Numbered from the stretch's first letter, positions 16,324 to 25,459 are shown. The stretch: DNA of 64,000 nucleotides from Franzmannia pantelleriensis (GCF_900102875.1 NZ_FNGH01000005.1:1-64000), one strand, 5' to 3'. Notes: generated from the sequence alone by a model not told the origin. Made by a program: numbers and translations.

Positions 16324-18020
16324 TGGCGGTGCGTCTCGCTCTGCGCCTGCCCCGGTTCACCGGGGCGGGTGTCGTCATGCTGCTGACGGCGGCGACCCTG
16401 CTGCTGCTGGTCGGGCTGCCGCTGCTCTATGTACTGCTGCAGGCGATCTTTCCCGGCTGGTCACGGGGCGAACTGAGCGGTGCCTTCGGCCTGTTCATCC
16501 CGCTGCTCTCGGATCCGGCGCTGCTCGGCCTGCTGGGCAATACGCTGCGCCTGGGCATCGCCGTAGTGGTGATCTGCGCCCTGCTGGCCATCCCGCTGGG
16601 GGCGCTGCGTGCCCTGACCCGGGTACCCGGCGGCGCGGCCTGGGATCTGATCTTTCTGATCCCGTTCATGATCCCCCCCTATATCGCCGCGCTGTCGTGG
16701 ATGATGACGCTGCAACCTCAGGGCTATGCGCAACAGCTGACCGGGGTCTCGGCCAGTGGCTTTCTGTTCTCCTTCTCGGGCATCGTGTTCGTGATGGTGC
16801 TCAATGTCTTCCCGGTGGTCTATTTCGCCGTCTCGCGCACCATGATGAGCGTCGGCGGTCGCTATGCCGCCGCCGCGCGGGTCAGCGGCGCCGGTGGCTG
16901 GCGGGCCTTCTGGCGCATTACCCTGCCGCTCTCCACACCGGGCATCGCGGCCAGCCTGCTGCTGGTGTTCGCGCTGACCATCGAGGAATTCGGCACGCCG
17001 GCGACCCTCGGCGCCCAGGCCGGCTACAAGGTGCTGGTCACCGGTATTCACGAGCGCTTCGCCGACTGGCCCATCGACATCCCCGGCGCCGCGGTGCTGT
17101 CGCTGCTGTTGGTGATCCTGGCCATGGCCGCTTTCTACCTTCAGCACTGGCTGGTCACGCGTCGCTCCTTCGTCAGCCAAACCGGCAAACCAGCGATGGC
17201 TGAGCAAGTGACGCTGGGCGCCTGGAAGTGGCCGGTTGTGGGTTTGTTCAGCCTGGTGGCGCTGGCCGCCGTGGCCGTCCCGATACTTGCCGTACTGGCC
17301 ACCGCCTCTACCGCCACGCTGTCCGGCGGGCTGGCTTGGGACAACCTCTCAACGCGCCATTTCGAAGCGCTACTTGCCAACCGCAGCGGTGCCCTCAAGG
17401 CCCTCGGCACCAGCCTCGCCCTGGCTAGCGGTGCGGCCCTGGTAACCGGCGTGCTCGGCGCCCTGGTGGGTTACCTGGTGGTGCGCGCCAGGCTGCGCGG
17501 CAAAGGGGTGCTCGACGTACTGTCGCTGCTGCCCAATACCATGCCGGGCATCGTCGTCGCGGTGGGTCTGATCCTGGCCTGGAACCAGAGCTGGTGGCCG
17601 ATCCAGATCTACAACACCGGCGCCATGCTGCTGCTCGCCTACGCCTGCCTGCTGCTGCCCTACCCGGTGCGCTACGCCTCGGCGGCCTTTCGCCAGATGG
17701 GCGAGAGCCTGGAAGCCGCCGCGAGGGTCTGCGGCGCGGGTTTCTTCACCACCTTTCGGCGCATCCTGCTGCCGGCACTGGCCCCCAGTCTGATCGTCTC
17801 GATGCTGCTGGTGTTCGCCATCGCCTCGCGGGAGCTGGTGGCCTCGCTGATGGTCGCCCCCGCCGGCATGAGCACCGTCTCGACCTTCGTCTTCGGCCAA
17901 TTCGAGCAGGGCTCGCCGGGCGTCGGCATGGCCATGAGCGTGGTGGCGATCTTCACTACCACGGGCCTGCTGGTGGGCCTAACCGCGGTGAGTCGCAAGA
18001 AGCTGCCGATCGCCGGCTGA
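16323..18020 (+). CDS. ABC transporter permease with two fused permease domains
   Basis: A 565-residue inner-membrane protein made of two BPD-type permease units, about twelve spans in all. Each half carries an EAA loop for ATPase docking: YAAAARVSGAGGWRAFWRITLP at about 180 and LEAAARVCGAGFFTTFRRILLP at about 465. Fused permeases of this size occur in FbpB/AfuB iron systems and in AepW. Translation starts at ATG 16323 in a TGATG junction with the preceding gene. With the two upstream genes it forms a complete importer. The next gene is convergent, 12 bp away. Confidence 0.85.
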   Translation: MAVRLALRLPRFTGAGVVMLLTAATLLLLVGLPLLYVLLQAIFPGWSRGELSGAFGLFIPLLSDPALLGLLGNTLRLGIAVVVICALLAIPLGALRALTRVPGGAAWDLIFLIPFMIPPYIAALSWMMTLQPQGYAQQLTGVSASGFLFSFSGIVFVMVLNVFPVVYFAVSRTMMSVGGRYAAAARVSGAGGWRAFWRITLPLSTPGIAASLLLVFALTIEEFGTPATLGAQAGYKVLVTGIHERFADWPIDIPGAAVLSLLLVILAMAAFYLQHWLVTRRSFVSQTGKPAMAEQVTLGAWKWPVVGLFSLVALAAVAVPILAVLATASTATLSGGLAWDNLSTRHFEALLANRSGALKALGTSLALASGAALVTGVLGALVGYLVVRARLRGKGVLDVLSLLPNTMPGIVVAVGLILAWNQSWWPIQIYNTGAMLLLAYACLLLPYPVRYASAAFRQMGESLEAAARVCGAGFFTTFRRILLPALAPSLIVSMLLVFAIASRELVASLMVAPAGMSTVSTFVFGQFEQGSPGVGMAMSVVAIFTTTGLLVGLTAVSRKKLPIAG

Positions 18021-18031
18021 CATCAGGTGTG

Positions 18032-18907
18032 TTACGCCGTGGGACGGCGCTTAATGGTAGTGCGCCGCTCATGATAGGCGATGGCCAGGCCGCTCCCGAT
18101 GATGATCGCGGTGCCGACATACACCCACAGGTCGGGCATTTCGCCCCAGAACCACCAGCCCAGCAGCACCGCCCAGAACATACCGGTGTAGTCGAAGGGC
18201 GCGGCCAGTGCCGCCGGGGCGTGGCGAAATGCGAGGGTTAGGCAGGCCATGGCGCCGATGCCGAAGATGCCGGCGCCGATGAACCCCCACCAGTGCGCCG
18301 GCCAGGGCGTCTGCCATACCCAGGGTAGCAGCGCGCCAGTCACCAGCAGTGGCACCAGGGTGACGTAGAACACCATTGCCCACAGGTATTCGCGCACGCC
18401 GTAGCGCCTGGCGGTGATCATCACCAGGGCATAGAACATCGCCGCCGCTACCACCACCAGGGCTCCCAGCTGGAAGCCGGCGCCGCCCGGACGCACCACC
18501 ACCAGTACGCCAATGAAGCCAACGATGGCCGCGATCAGCGGCAGACGCGCGACTCTTTCGCCCAGCAGCGGCACCGACAGCAGAGTGACGAACAGCGGCG
18601 CGGCAAAGGCGATCGCGGTGGTCTCGGCCAGCGGCAGCAGCACCAGCCCGAACACGAAGCACAGCATGGTGCCGGTGGCCAGCAGGCCGCGCAGCAGATG
18701 CACCCCGGGCCGCCGGGTGGTGAGCTTGCGCAGGCCACCGTTGAAGTGCGCGATAAGGGCGATCAGCGGCAGCGAGATCAGAGTGCGGAAGAAGATGATC
18801 TGGATCGGCGAATGCACCTCGCCTAGCCATTTGGAGATGGCATCGCCCACCGACAGGCAGAATACCCCGGCACACATCCATAGAATCCCCTGCAGCGATG
18901 GTGACAT
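18032..18907 (-). CDS. DMT family transporter (EamA)
   Basis: A 291-residue inner-membrane protein with ten predicted spans arranged as two EamA repeats (about 5-135 and 150-285). The second repeat holds APFDYTGMFWAVLLGWWFWGEMPD. The start is taken as ATG 18907, preceded by GGAGG; an ATG 21 bases further upstream would place that ribosome site inside the coding region. Such proteins export metabolites or amino acids, and nothing nearby defines the cargo. Confidence 0.88.
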   Translation of the reverse strand: MSPSLQGILWMCAGVFCLSVGDAISKWLGEVHSPIQIIFFRTLISLPLIALIAHFNGGLRKLTTRRPGVHLLRGLLATGTMLCFVFGLVLLPLAETTAIAFAAPLFVTLLSVPLLGERVARLPLIAAIVGFIGVLVVVRPGGAGFQLGALVVVAAAMFYALVMITARRYGVREYLWAMVFYVTLVPLLVTGALLPWVWQTPWPAHWWGFIGAGIFGIGAMACLTLAFRHAPAALAAPFDYTGMFWAVLLGWWFWGEMPDLWVYVGTAIIIGSGLAIAYHERRTTIKRRPTA

Positions 18908-19045
18908 TCGCCCTCCTCTAGCCCCCATTCAGCGCACCAATCGGGTGCAACGTCCAAGCCTCCTAACATAACCGAGTCGCCGCCGCGGGGCGATGCCGTA
19001 TCGGCGCAACAGGCGGAACTCTTCTTATTCCCGATTGGCCTGTTA

Positions 19046-19060
19046 TGTTATATAGTAACT
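19046..19060. promoter_or_regulatory. Candidate Zur box upstream of the DUF1826/zinc-uptake operon
   Basis: TGTTATATAGTAACT at 19046-19060 matches 11 of 14 defined positions of the gammaproteobacterial Zur core TGTTATANTATAACA, with GTTA and TAAC arms around a 5-bp centre. It lies 28 bp before the DUF1826 start, so it probably covers the promoter. A second, stronger copy lies before the ZigA gene. Confidence 0.68.
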
Positions 19061-19087
19061 TCACTGTTCTCGACGGGAGGATCCTGC

Positions 19088-19756
19088 ATGTCCACCGCTG
19101 CCGCTCCATCCTTGGCCGCCCCCCAGTGGGACACCGACAGTACCCACTGGGCCTGCGGCGACGATATCAGCGTCTTACCGCGTATCTTCGAACCTGGCAT
19201 CACCCTGGCGGTGATGACTCGGCGCCTGGATGCCGCTCTCCAGGCCAGCATTGCCGCACAGCTCAATGGTACACGTGGCATTTCGTGGCACTGGCGTGGC
19301 GGCGTCGATCAGCGCCTCGGCGACGACCTGCTGCGCCACCTGCCCGCAGCGGACCAGGGGGCGGCACTGGTCGAGGATATACGCACCATCGCTGAGGCCA
19401 TGGCCTACCTGTTCGATACCGATACCGTCGGGGTACGCCTGCGTACCCTGGAGGGGGCCATGTGCCCCCGCTTCCACGTCGACAACCTCGCCGTGCGGAT
19501 GATCACCACCTACGCCGGTCCGGCCAGCGAGTGGCTGCCGGAGTCGGCGGTGAACCGCGCCGGGTTGGGTGCCCCGCACCCCGACAAGCCCGAGCCGCTG
19601 CGCGACCCTGAGGCCATTCGGCAGCTCAGCATCGGCGATCTGGCGCTGCTCAAGGGCGGCGGCTGGATCGGCAACGAGGGCCATGGCCTGGTACACCGAA
19701 GCCCCCAGCCCGCAGCCGGCGAGCGGCGGCTGCTGCTAGCGCTGGATCCAGGCTGA
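19088..19756 (+). CDS. DUF1826 domain protein, probable zinc-starvation gene
   Basis: A 222-residue soluble protein of the DUF1826 family, which often sits in Zur-controlled clusters. GGGAGG precedes ATG 19088. The most conserved-looking block is MCPRFHVDNLAVRMITTYAG (residues 125-144), and a second block GHGLVHRSP begins at 199. The arrangement His130-X-Asp132 ... His203-Arg204 looks like the metal triad of a cupin-type Fe(II) oxygenase, but that is only a resemblance. It is the first gene after the Zur-like box and is followed 10 bp later by a ZnuB-type permease. Function is unknown. Confidence 0.83.
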   Translation: MSTAAAPSLAAPQWDTDSTHWACGDDISVLPRIFEPGITLAVMTRRLDAALQASIAAQLNGTRGISWHWRGGVDQRLGDDLLRHLPAADQGAALVEDIRTIAEAMAYLFDTDTVGVRLRTLEGAMCPRFHVDNLAVRMITTYAGPASEWLPESAVNRAGLGAPHPDKPEPLRDPEAIRQLSIGDLALLKGGGWIGNEGHGLVHRSPQPAAGERRLLLALDPG

Positions 19757-19766
19757 GGCGTACCGA

Positions 19767-20636
19767 ATGCTCGCAGTGATCGCCGACTGGCTGCTGCTGC
19801 CGTTTGGCTACGGCTTCATGCGCCGAGCGCTGGTGGCCTGCCTGGCGCTGTCGCTGACGGCGCCGGTGATCGGCGTGCTGCTGAGCCTGCGCGGCCTGAG
19901 CCTGATCGGCGAGCCGCTCTCCCACGCCATCATGCCCGGCGTGGCCATCGCCTACCTGCTGACCGGGCTATCGCTGCCCTGGATCATGCTCGGCGGGCTG
20001 AGCGCCGGGCTGATCACGGTATTCATGGCCAGCGGCATCACTCTGGTCAGCGGCCTCAAGTCGGACGCCTCGATGAGCAGCCTGTTTCTTACCGCCATGG
20101 CGCTGGCCGTACTGCTGATCTTTGCCTCGGGCAGTGCCCTGGACCTCAGCCATCTGCTGTTCGGCTCGATCCTCACGGTCGGCCACGATGACCTGCTGGC
20201 CATCGTGAGCACCGCCAGCGTGGTGGTTGCCGGCCTCGCCATCGGCCTGCGGGCGCTGATGGTCGAGGCGCTGGACCCCGATTTCCTGCGCGTTCAGGGC
20301 GCTCGCCCGGCCTGGATCCAAGGCGCCTTCATGACCCTGGTGGTACTTAGCCTGGTGGTCGGCTTCCAGGCCCTGGGCACGCTGATGGCAGTAGGCCTGA
20401 TGATCCTGCCGGCGACCCTGGCACGCTTCTGGAGTCGTCGCCTGGAAGGCATGGTCGTGGTAGCGGCCAGCGCTTCCATGGCTGCCAGCCTGCTGGGTCT
20501 GCTGCTCTCCTATCACTATGCCTTGCCGTCCGGCCCCGCCATCGTGCTGCTGCTCGGCGCCGGCTATGTGTTCTCGGTAATCGGCGGCCGCCACGACAGC
20601 TTGCTGTCGCGCTGGCGCCGCTTGCCCTCTTCTTGA
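19767..20636 (+). CDS. ZnuB-type metal ABC transporter permease (lone)
   Basis: A 289-residue inner-membrane permease of the ABC-3 metal family with about eight spans. Marks are LRGLSLIGEPLSHAIMPGVA (about residue 41) and GTLMAVGLMILPATLARF. It resembles ZnuB more than SitC, and the Zur-like box upstream supports zinc. Oddly, no ZnuA or ZnuC partner is adjacent: the next genes are an Opp/Nik-type importer. It may borrow an ATPase encoded elsewhere (ZnuC, or SitB) or be a remnant of a larger azt/znu cluster. GAGG precedes ATG 19767. Confidence 0.85.
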   Translation: MLAVIADWLLLPFGYGFMRRALVACLALSLTAPVIGVLLSLRGLSLIGEPLSHAIMPGVAIAYLLTGLSLPWIMLGGLSAGLITVFMASGITLVSGLKSDASMSSLFLTAMALAVLLIFASGSALDLSHLLFGSILTVGHDDLLAIVSTASVVVAGLAIGLRALMVEALDPDFLRVQGARPAWIQGAFMTLVVLSLVVGFQALGTLMAVGLMILPATLARFWSRRLEGMVVVAASASMAASLLGLLLSYHYALPSGPAIVLLLGAGYVFSVIGGRHDSLLSRWRRLPSS

Positions 20637-20665
20637 TTCCATCATCAATGTCAAAGGACGTTACG

Positions 20666-22198
20666 ATGTTTGCACCACGATCCCTCGGTTTAGCCCTGCT
20701 GCTTGGCCTGCTACCGCTGACCGCCAGCGCCGACGACCGCACCCTGGATGTCGTCGCCCCCTGGGAAATTACCGGCCTGGACCCCTCTACCTCCGGCTAT
20801 GTGTTCGGCCGCATGGGGATTGCCGAAACACTGGTCGACACCGATGACGACGACCAGCTCAGCCCTGGCCTGGCCACTGACTGGCAGGTCGACGACGACG
20901 ACCTGACCTGGCGCTTCAGGCTGCGCGACGACGTGACCTTCCACGATGGCAGCCCGCTCACCGCCGAGGCCGCAGCCAAGAGCCTGGAACACGCCTGGCG
21001 CAAGCCGGGCATGCTCGACTCGGCGCCGATCACTGCCATCGAGGCCGACGCTGACGAGGTGGTGTTCCACCTTAACGAAGCCTTCGCACCGCTGCCGGCG
21101 CTGCTCGCCCACTCCACCACCTTGATTCTCGCCCCCGATGCCTACGGCGAAAACGGCGACGTGCGTGAGCTGATCGCCACCGGCCCCTACCGGCTGGCAT
21201 CCCTGGCCCCGCCGCAGCGCCTCACCGCCGAGCGTTTCGACGAATACTGGGGCGACGCCCCGGCCATCGAACAGACCAGCTACCTGGCAGTGGGCCGCGG
21301 TGAGACCCGCGCGCTGATGGCCGAGAGCCGCGACGCCGATATCGTCTTTACGCTCGATCCGGCAAGCCGCGCCAGGCTGACGCGTAACGACCGGCTGAGC
21401 ATTCACGCCGAGCCACTGCCACGTACCATCGTGCTCAAGGTCAATGCCGGCCACCGCTTCCTCGACGATCAGCGTGCCCGTCAGGCCTTGAGCCTGGCGA
21501 TCGACCGCAGCGGCATCGCGGCCGGCCTGCTGCGCCACCCCGAAGCCGCTGCCGCCGAGCTCTTCCCCGAGGCCCTGGGCGCTTGGCACCTGGGCCTGGA
21601 TGCCAGCGAGGCCCAGGATCTCGAGCGCGCCCGCGAGCTGCTCGCCGAGCTGGGCTGGGAGGCCAACGGCGACGGCATCCTCGAACGCGACGGCGAGTCC
21701 TTCCGCCTGACCCTGCGTACCTTCTCCGACCGCCCGGAGCTGCCGCTGGTGGCCACCGCGCTGCAGGATCAGTGGCGCGACCTGGGTGTCGATCTCGAGG
21801 TCGCGGTGGGCAATGCCAGCGAGATTCCCTCCGGCCATCAAGACGGCAGTCTGGAGGTGGGCCTGATGGCTCGCAACTACGGCCTGGTGCCCGACCCGCT
21901 GGGCACCCTGCTGGATGACTTCGGCAGCGACCCGGACAATATGGGCGGCGACTGGGGCGCCATGGGCTGGTCGGATGCCGATGTCGCCAGTTGGCTGGCC
22001 ACCCTGCGCCACGACACCGATCCCGAGGTGCGCAGCGAGCTGGCCGGACGTATCGCCACCCGCCTCAACGAGGCCATGCCGGTGATCCCGGTGGCCTGGT
22101 ACCAGCAAACCGCCGCCGTCGGCACCCACCTGGAAGGCTTCTCCATCGATCCGCTGGAGCGCAGCTACCGCATCGAGGCGCTGAGGTGGGCCGAATGA
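20666..22198 (+). CDS. Peptide/nickel-type (Opp/NikA) ABC transporter substrate-binding protein
   Basis: A 510-residue periplasmic receptor of the SBP_bac_5 family. The start is ATG 20666, eight bases after AAAGGA; it gives a signal peptide ending at LTASA. The domain is complete: the family motif WRFRLRDDVTFHDGSPLTAEA is at about residues 83-103, followed by ATGPYRL near 175 and RQALSLAIDR near 270. Family ligands include peptides, nickel complexes and metallophores. Its place 29 bp behind a ZnuB-type permease in a unit with a Zur-like box suggests a metal-chelate ligand; that is inference. The stop overlaps the next start (ATGA). Confidence 0.85.
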   Translation: MFAPRSLGLALLLGLLPLTASADDRTLDVVAPWEITGLDPSTSGYVFGRMGIAETLVDTDDDDQLSPGLATDWQVDDDDLTWRFRLRDDVTFHDGSPLTAEAAAKSLEHAWRKPGMLDSAPITAIEADADEVVFHLNEAFAPLPALLAHSTTLILAPDAYGENGDVRELIATGPYRLASLAPPQRLTAERFDEYWGDAPAIEQTSYLAVGRGETRALMAESRDADIVFTLDPASRARLTRNDRLSIHAEPLPRTIVLKVNAGHRFLDDQRARQALSLAIDRSGIAAGLLRHPEAAAAELFPEALGAWHLGLDASEAQDLERARELLAELGWEANGDGILERDGESFRLTLRTFSDRPELPLVATALQDQWRDLGVDLEVAVGNASEIPSGHQDGSLEVGLMARNYGLVPDPLGTLLDDFGSDPDNMGGDWGAMGWSDADVASWLATLRHDTDPEVRSELAGRIATRLNEAMPVIPVAWYQQTAAVGTHLEGFSIDPLERSYRIEALRWAE

Positions 22199-23178
22199 CC
22201 AGCCTGACCCTGAGCCGTGCCCCGTCGCGCTGGCGCAGTGGGCTGCGCGGCCTTCTGCTACAGCGCCTGTTCCAGGCCGGCCTGGTGGCATGGATGGTGG
22301 GCACCCTGACCTTCGTGCTGACCCGAACCCTGCCCGGCGACATGGCCTACCGCATCGCCGCCGGCCGCTACGGCCACGATATGGTCGACAGCGCCGCCGC
22401 CGAGGCAGTGCGCGCCGAATTGGCCCTCGATCAGCCGGCGCTGGGCGCCTACCTCGGCTGGCTATGGGACCTGCTGCAGCTCGATCTGGGGCGTTCGCTG
22501 GTCAGCGGCGAGCCGGTGATTCACGAACTCTGGCATCAGCTCGGCCACTCCTTGGGCCTGGCGGTAATGGCGGTGCTGCTGTCGCTGCTGATCGGCCCGC
22601 CCCTGGGTCTGCTGGCCGGCCGCAAGCCGGCCGGCCTGCTCGACCGTGGCAGCGAACTCGCCGCCAGCGTGCTGCGGGCGCTGCCGCCCTTCGCCGTGGG
22701 CCTGCTGTTGATCATGCTGTTTTCGGTGGCGCTGGGCTGGCTGCCCGCCGCCGGCCACGGCCGCTTCGCGCATAGCGTGCTGCCGGCGCTGACCCTGGCG
22801 CTGGCCCTGGCGGCGGTCTCCAGCCGGGTGGCGCGCAACGCCATGGCCGAGGTCTCGCAGTCCGCCTACTACGCCTTCTCGCACACCAAGGGGCTGGGCG
22901 CGCGGCTCAGCTTCCTGCGCCACGGACTGCGCAATGCCGCGCTGCCGGTGGTGGCCTACCTGGGCGTGCAGTTCGTTTACCTGATCGAGGGCGTGGTGGT
23001 GGTCGAGACGCTGTTTGCCTGGCCCGGCATCGGCCACGCATTGGTCCACGCCATCGTCGCCCGCGACGTGCCGATGATCCAGGGCACCGCGCTGGTGATG
23101 GGCCTGATGTTCGTGGCCCTCAACACCGTGGTGGATCTTATCTGCCACTGGCTCGACCCGAGGAGGCGTGAGGCATGA
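22195..23178 (+). CDS. Opp/NikB-type ABC transporter permease
   Basis: A 327-residue inner-membrane permease of the DppB/NikB class. The start is ATG 22195 in an ATGA overlap with the receptor gene; the frame is open further upstream but has no ribosome site there. Typical marks are the N-terminal TFVLTRTLPGD, LDLGRSLVSGEPV, and the EAA-like region AFSHTKGLGARLSFLRHGLRN followed by VVVVETLFAWPGIGHAL. About six spans. It pairs with the next permease. Confidence 0.87.
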   Translation: MTSLTLSRAPSRWRSGLRGLLLQRLFQAGLVAWMVGTLTFVLTRTLPGDMAYRIAAGRYGHDMVDSAAAEAVRAELALDQPALGAYLGWLWDLLQLDLGRSLVSGEPVIHELWHQLGHSLGLAVMAVLLSLLIGPPLGLLAGRKPAGLLDRGSELAASVLRALPPFAVGLLLIMLFSVALGWLPAAGHGRFAHSVLPALTLALALAAVSSRVARNAMAEVSQSAYYAFSHTKGLGARLSFLRHGLRNAALPVVAYLGVQFVYLIEGVVVVETLFAWPGIGHALVHAIVARDVPMIQGTALVMGLMFVALNTVVDLICHWLDPRRREA

Positions 23179-24005
23179 AGCAAGTGACACTTTCCGCGCC
23201 GAGGCGGCAACTATCGCTCCCTGCCCTCAGCCAGCGCCAGTGGGTGGGGGCGCTGCTGCTGGCCCTACTGCTAGCCTTCGCCTGGCTGGTGCCGCTGTGG
23301 CATAGCGCCGACCCGGCCCGCCAGCAGCTGGTGCGTATCCTCGAGCTGCCCTCGCTGGCCACCCCGCTGGGCACCGACCACCTGGGTCGCGACCTGCTGG
23401 CACGCACCGCGGCGGCGATTCGCCTGTCACTCGGCATGGCCCTGCTCAGCGTGGTCACGGCCGCCGTGCCGGGCCTGCTGTTCGGCGTGATCGCCGGCTG
23501 GCGCGGTGGCTGGCTGGACCGCATCCTGGGCAGCGTCGCCGACGCCTGCCTGGCGCTGCCGGGCCTGCTGCTGGTGCTGCTGCTGGTGGCCATCGCTCCG
23601 GGCAACTTCTGGGCCCTCTACGTGGGCATCTCACTGGTGCTATGGATCGAGTACTTCCGGGTGGTGAGGGCGCGCACTCGGGTGCTGGTCACCTCGCCCC
23701 AGCTCGAGGCGAGTCGCCTGCTGGGCTTCGGCCCGCTCTACCTGTTCCGCCGCCACCTATGGCCGGAGCTGGCCCCCCAGGTACTGACCCTGGCCGCCTT
23801 CGGTGCCGCCAGCGCGATCCTGGCAATGGCGGCGCTGGGCTTCGTCAGCGTCGGCTTGCGCCCGCCCACCGCCGAACTTGGCCTGATGATGATCGAGCTG
23901 CTGCCTTACTACCACGAGGCACCCTGGGCCATGGCCCAGCCGATCCTGGCCCTGTTCATACTGGTCTTCAGTCTCAACCTGCTCGCCGGGAAGGATCCAA
24001 GATGA
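23175..24005 (+). CDS. Opp/NikC-type ABC transporter permease
   Basis: A 276-residue permease of the DppC/NikC class, starting at ATG 23175 in an ATGA overlap. The N-terminal segment before the first span is followed by PLGTDHLGRDLLARTAAAIRLSL, the class hallmark, and later by EASRLLGFGPLYLFRRHLWPE, the EAA loop. The C-terminal end overlaps the fused ATPase gene, again by ATGA. With NikB-like and the receptor it forms the membrane part of one importer. Confidence 0.87.
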   Translation: MKQVTLSAPRRQLSLPALSQRQWVGALLLALLLAFAWLVPLWHSADPARQQLVRILELPSLATPLGTDHLGRDLLARTAAAIRLSLGMALLSVVTAAVPGLLFGVIAGWRGGWLDRILGSVADACLALPGLLLVLLLVAIAPGNFWALYVGISLVLWIEYFRVVRARTRVLVTSPQLEASRLLGFGPLYLFRRHLWPELAPQVLTLAAFGAASAILAMAALGFVSVGLRPPTAELGLMMIELLPYYHEAPWAMAQPILALFILVFSLNLLAGKDPR

Positions 24006-25459
24006 GCCACCCTCTCCTCCAGGCTACCGACCTGACCATCCAGGGCGACGGTGTCACCATTGCGCCCTTTTCTCTCAACCTGGGCTCGGGCGAGCGGCTG
24101 ACCCTGCTCGGCGAGACCGGCTCAGGCAAGAGCCTGATTGCCCAGGCAATCATGGGCACGCTGCCGCGCGGCCTTACCACCAGCGGCGAGCTGCTCATCG
24201 ACGGCACACGCTACGCTGCCGCCGATGTCGCCGCCCGCCGTACCCTGTGGGGGCGGCGCCTGGCGCTGCTGCCCCAGGAGCCCTGGCATGCCCTCGACCC
24301 CACCATGCGCGCCGCCGCCCAGATCACCGAGAGCCATCGCCATGTGGCCGGGCTGGCGCGTGCCGATGCCCGCCAGGCCACCCAGCATGACCTAACCGAG
24401 CTGGGCCTGGAGGACGCCGGCGGCAAACTGCCCGGCGAGCTCTCCGGTGGTATGGCGCAACGCGTGGCATTCGCCGCCGCCAGCGCCGGTGGTGCCCCCA
24501 TCGTGATCGCCGACGAGCCCACCAAGGGGCTCGATGCCCCACGCCGTGACGCGGTGGTCGAACTGCTGGCCAGGACGCCAAGGGCTGGCGGTGCGCTGTT
24601 GACCATCACCCACGATATCGATGTCGCCCGACGCCTGGGCGGTGAGGTGGTGATCCTGCGCCAGGGGCAGGTGGTCGAACGCGGGCCGGCGCAGCAGGTG
24701 CTCAGCGACCCGCAGACCGAGTATGGACGGCGCCTGCTGGGCGCCGAGCCTTCGCGCTGGCCGGCCCCACCGCCGCTCACCAGCGCCGCCGACGCTACGC
24801 CGGTAGTGACGGCACGCGGCCTGGCCAAGTCCCGCGGTGGGCGCTTGTTGTTCCAGGATCTCGACGTCAGCGTAGGGCCCGGCGAGATCGTCGGCGTGGT
24901 TGGCCCCTCCGGCTGCGGCAAGAGCACCCTGGGCGACATGCTGCTCGGCCTTGCCAGCTGTGATGCCGGCGAGATCGAGCATGCACCAGGCCATCGACTG
25001 GGCCTGCAGAAGCTCTACCAGGACCCGCCGGCGGCGTTCTCCTCGCACTGGCGGCTGTCACGACTGCTCGATGACCTGGTGCGCCGGCACGATCTCGAGC
25101 GCAGCGCCATTGCGCCGCTGATGGAACGCCTGGGACTCGATGGCCGATTGCTGGTGCGACGCCCCGGCGAGATCTCCGGTGGCGAGCTGCAGCGCTTCGC
25201 CATCCTGCGCGTGCTGCTGCTCAAGCCGCGCCTGCTGTTCGCCGACGAGCCCACCTCGCGCCTCGACCCCATCACCCAGCAGCAGACCCTGAGCCTGCTG
25301 GTGGAGCTTGCCCGGGAGCGGCACTGCGGGGTGATGCTGGTCAGCCACGACCCGGCGCTGATCGCCCGCGTCTGCGACCGGCAACTGGCACTGGGCGAGG
25401 CCACCAACGTCAACGGCCCCGCAGCGAGTGCGAGGCCGTTGGAAACTGCATCAGCTTAG
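24002..25459 (+). CDS. Fused double ATP-binding protein of the Opp/Nik-type importer
   Basis: A 485-residue protein joining two ABC ATPases (NikD plus NikE, or DppD plus DppF) in one chain. Domain one has Walker A GETGSGKS (about 38-45), LSGGMAQR and Walker B VIADEPTKGLD. Domain two has Walker A GPSGCGKS (about 304-311), ISGGELQR and LFADEPTSRLD. Both signatures look catalytically intact. Start ATG 24002 overlaps the permease stop. Domain two is shorter than usual for the family, lacking the C-terminal oligopeptide-ATPase extension. The 3' end is convergent with the carboxypeptidase gene, 10 bp away. Confidence 0.88.
   Translation: MSHPLLQATDLTIQGDGVTIAPFSLNLGSGERLTLLGETGSGKSLIAQAIMGTLPRGLTTSGELLIDGTRYAAADVAARRTLWGRRLALLPQEPWHALDPTMRAAAQITESHRHVAGLARADARQATQHDLTELGLEDAGGKLPGELSGGMAQRVAFAAASAGGAPIVIADEPTKGLDAPRRDAVVELLARTPRAGGALLTITHDIDVARRLGGEVVILRQGQVVERGPAQQVLSDPQTEYGRRLLGAEPSRWPAPPPLTSAADATPVVTARGLAKSRGGRLLFQDLDVSVGPGEIVGVVGPSGCGKSTLGDMLLGLASCDAGEIEHAPGHRLGLQKLYQDPPAAFSSHWRLSRLLDDLVRRHDLERSAIAPLMERLGLDGRLLVRRPGEISGGELQRFAILRVLLLKPRLLFADEPTSRLDPITQQQTLSLLVELARERHCGVMLVSHDPALIARVCDRQLALGEATNVNGPAASARPLETASA

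Noticed and set aside
20711-22291. 526-residue open frame on the minus strand
   Set aside because: Antisense to the Opp/Nik receptor, a well recognised gene. Long antisense frames are expected at this GC content; no domain or ribosome site.
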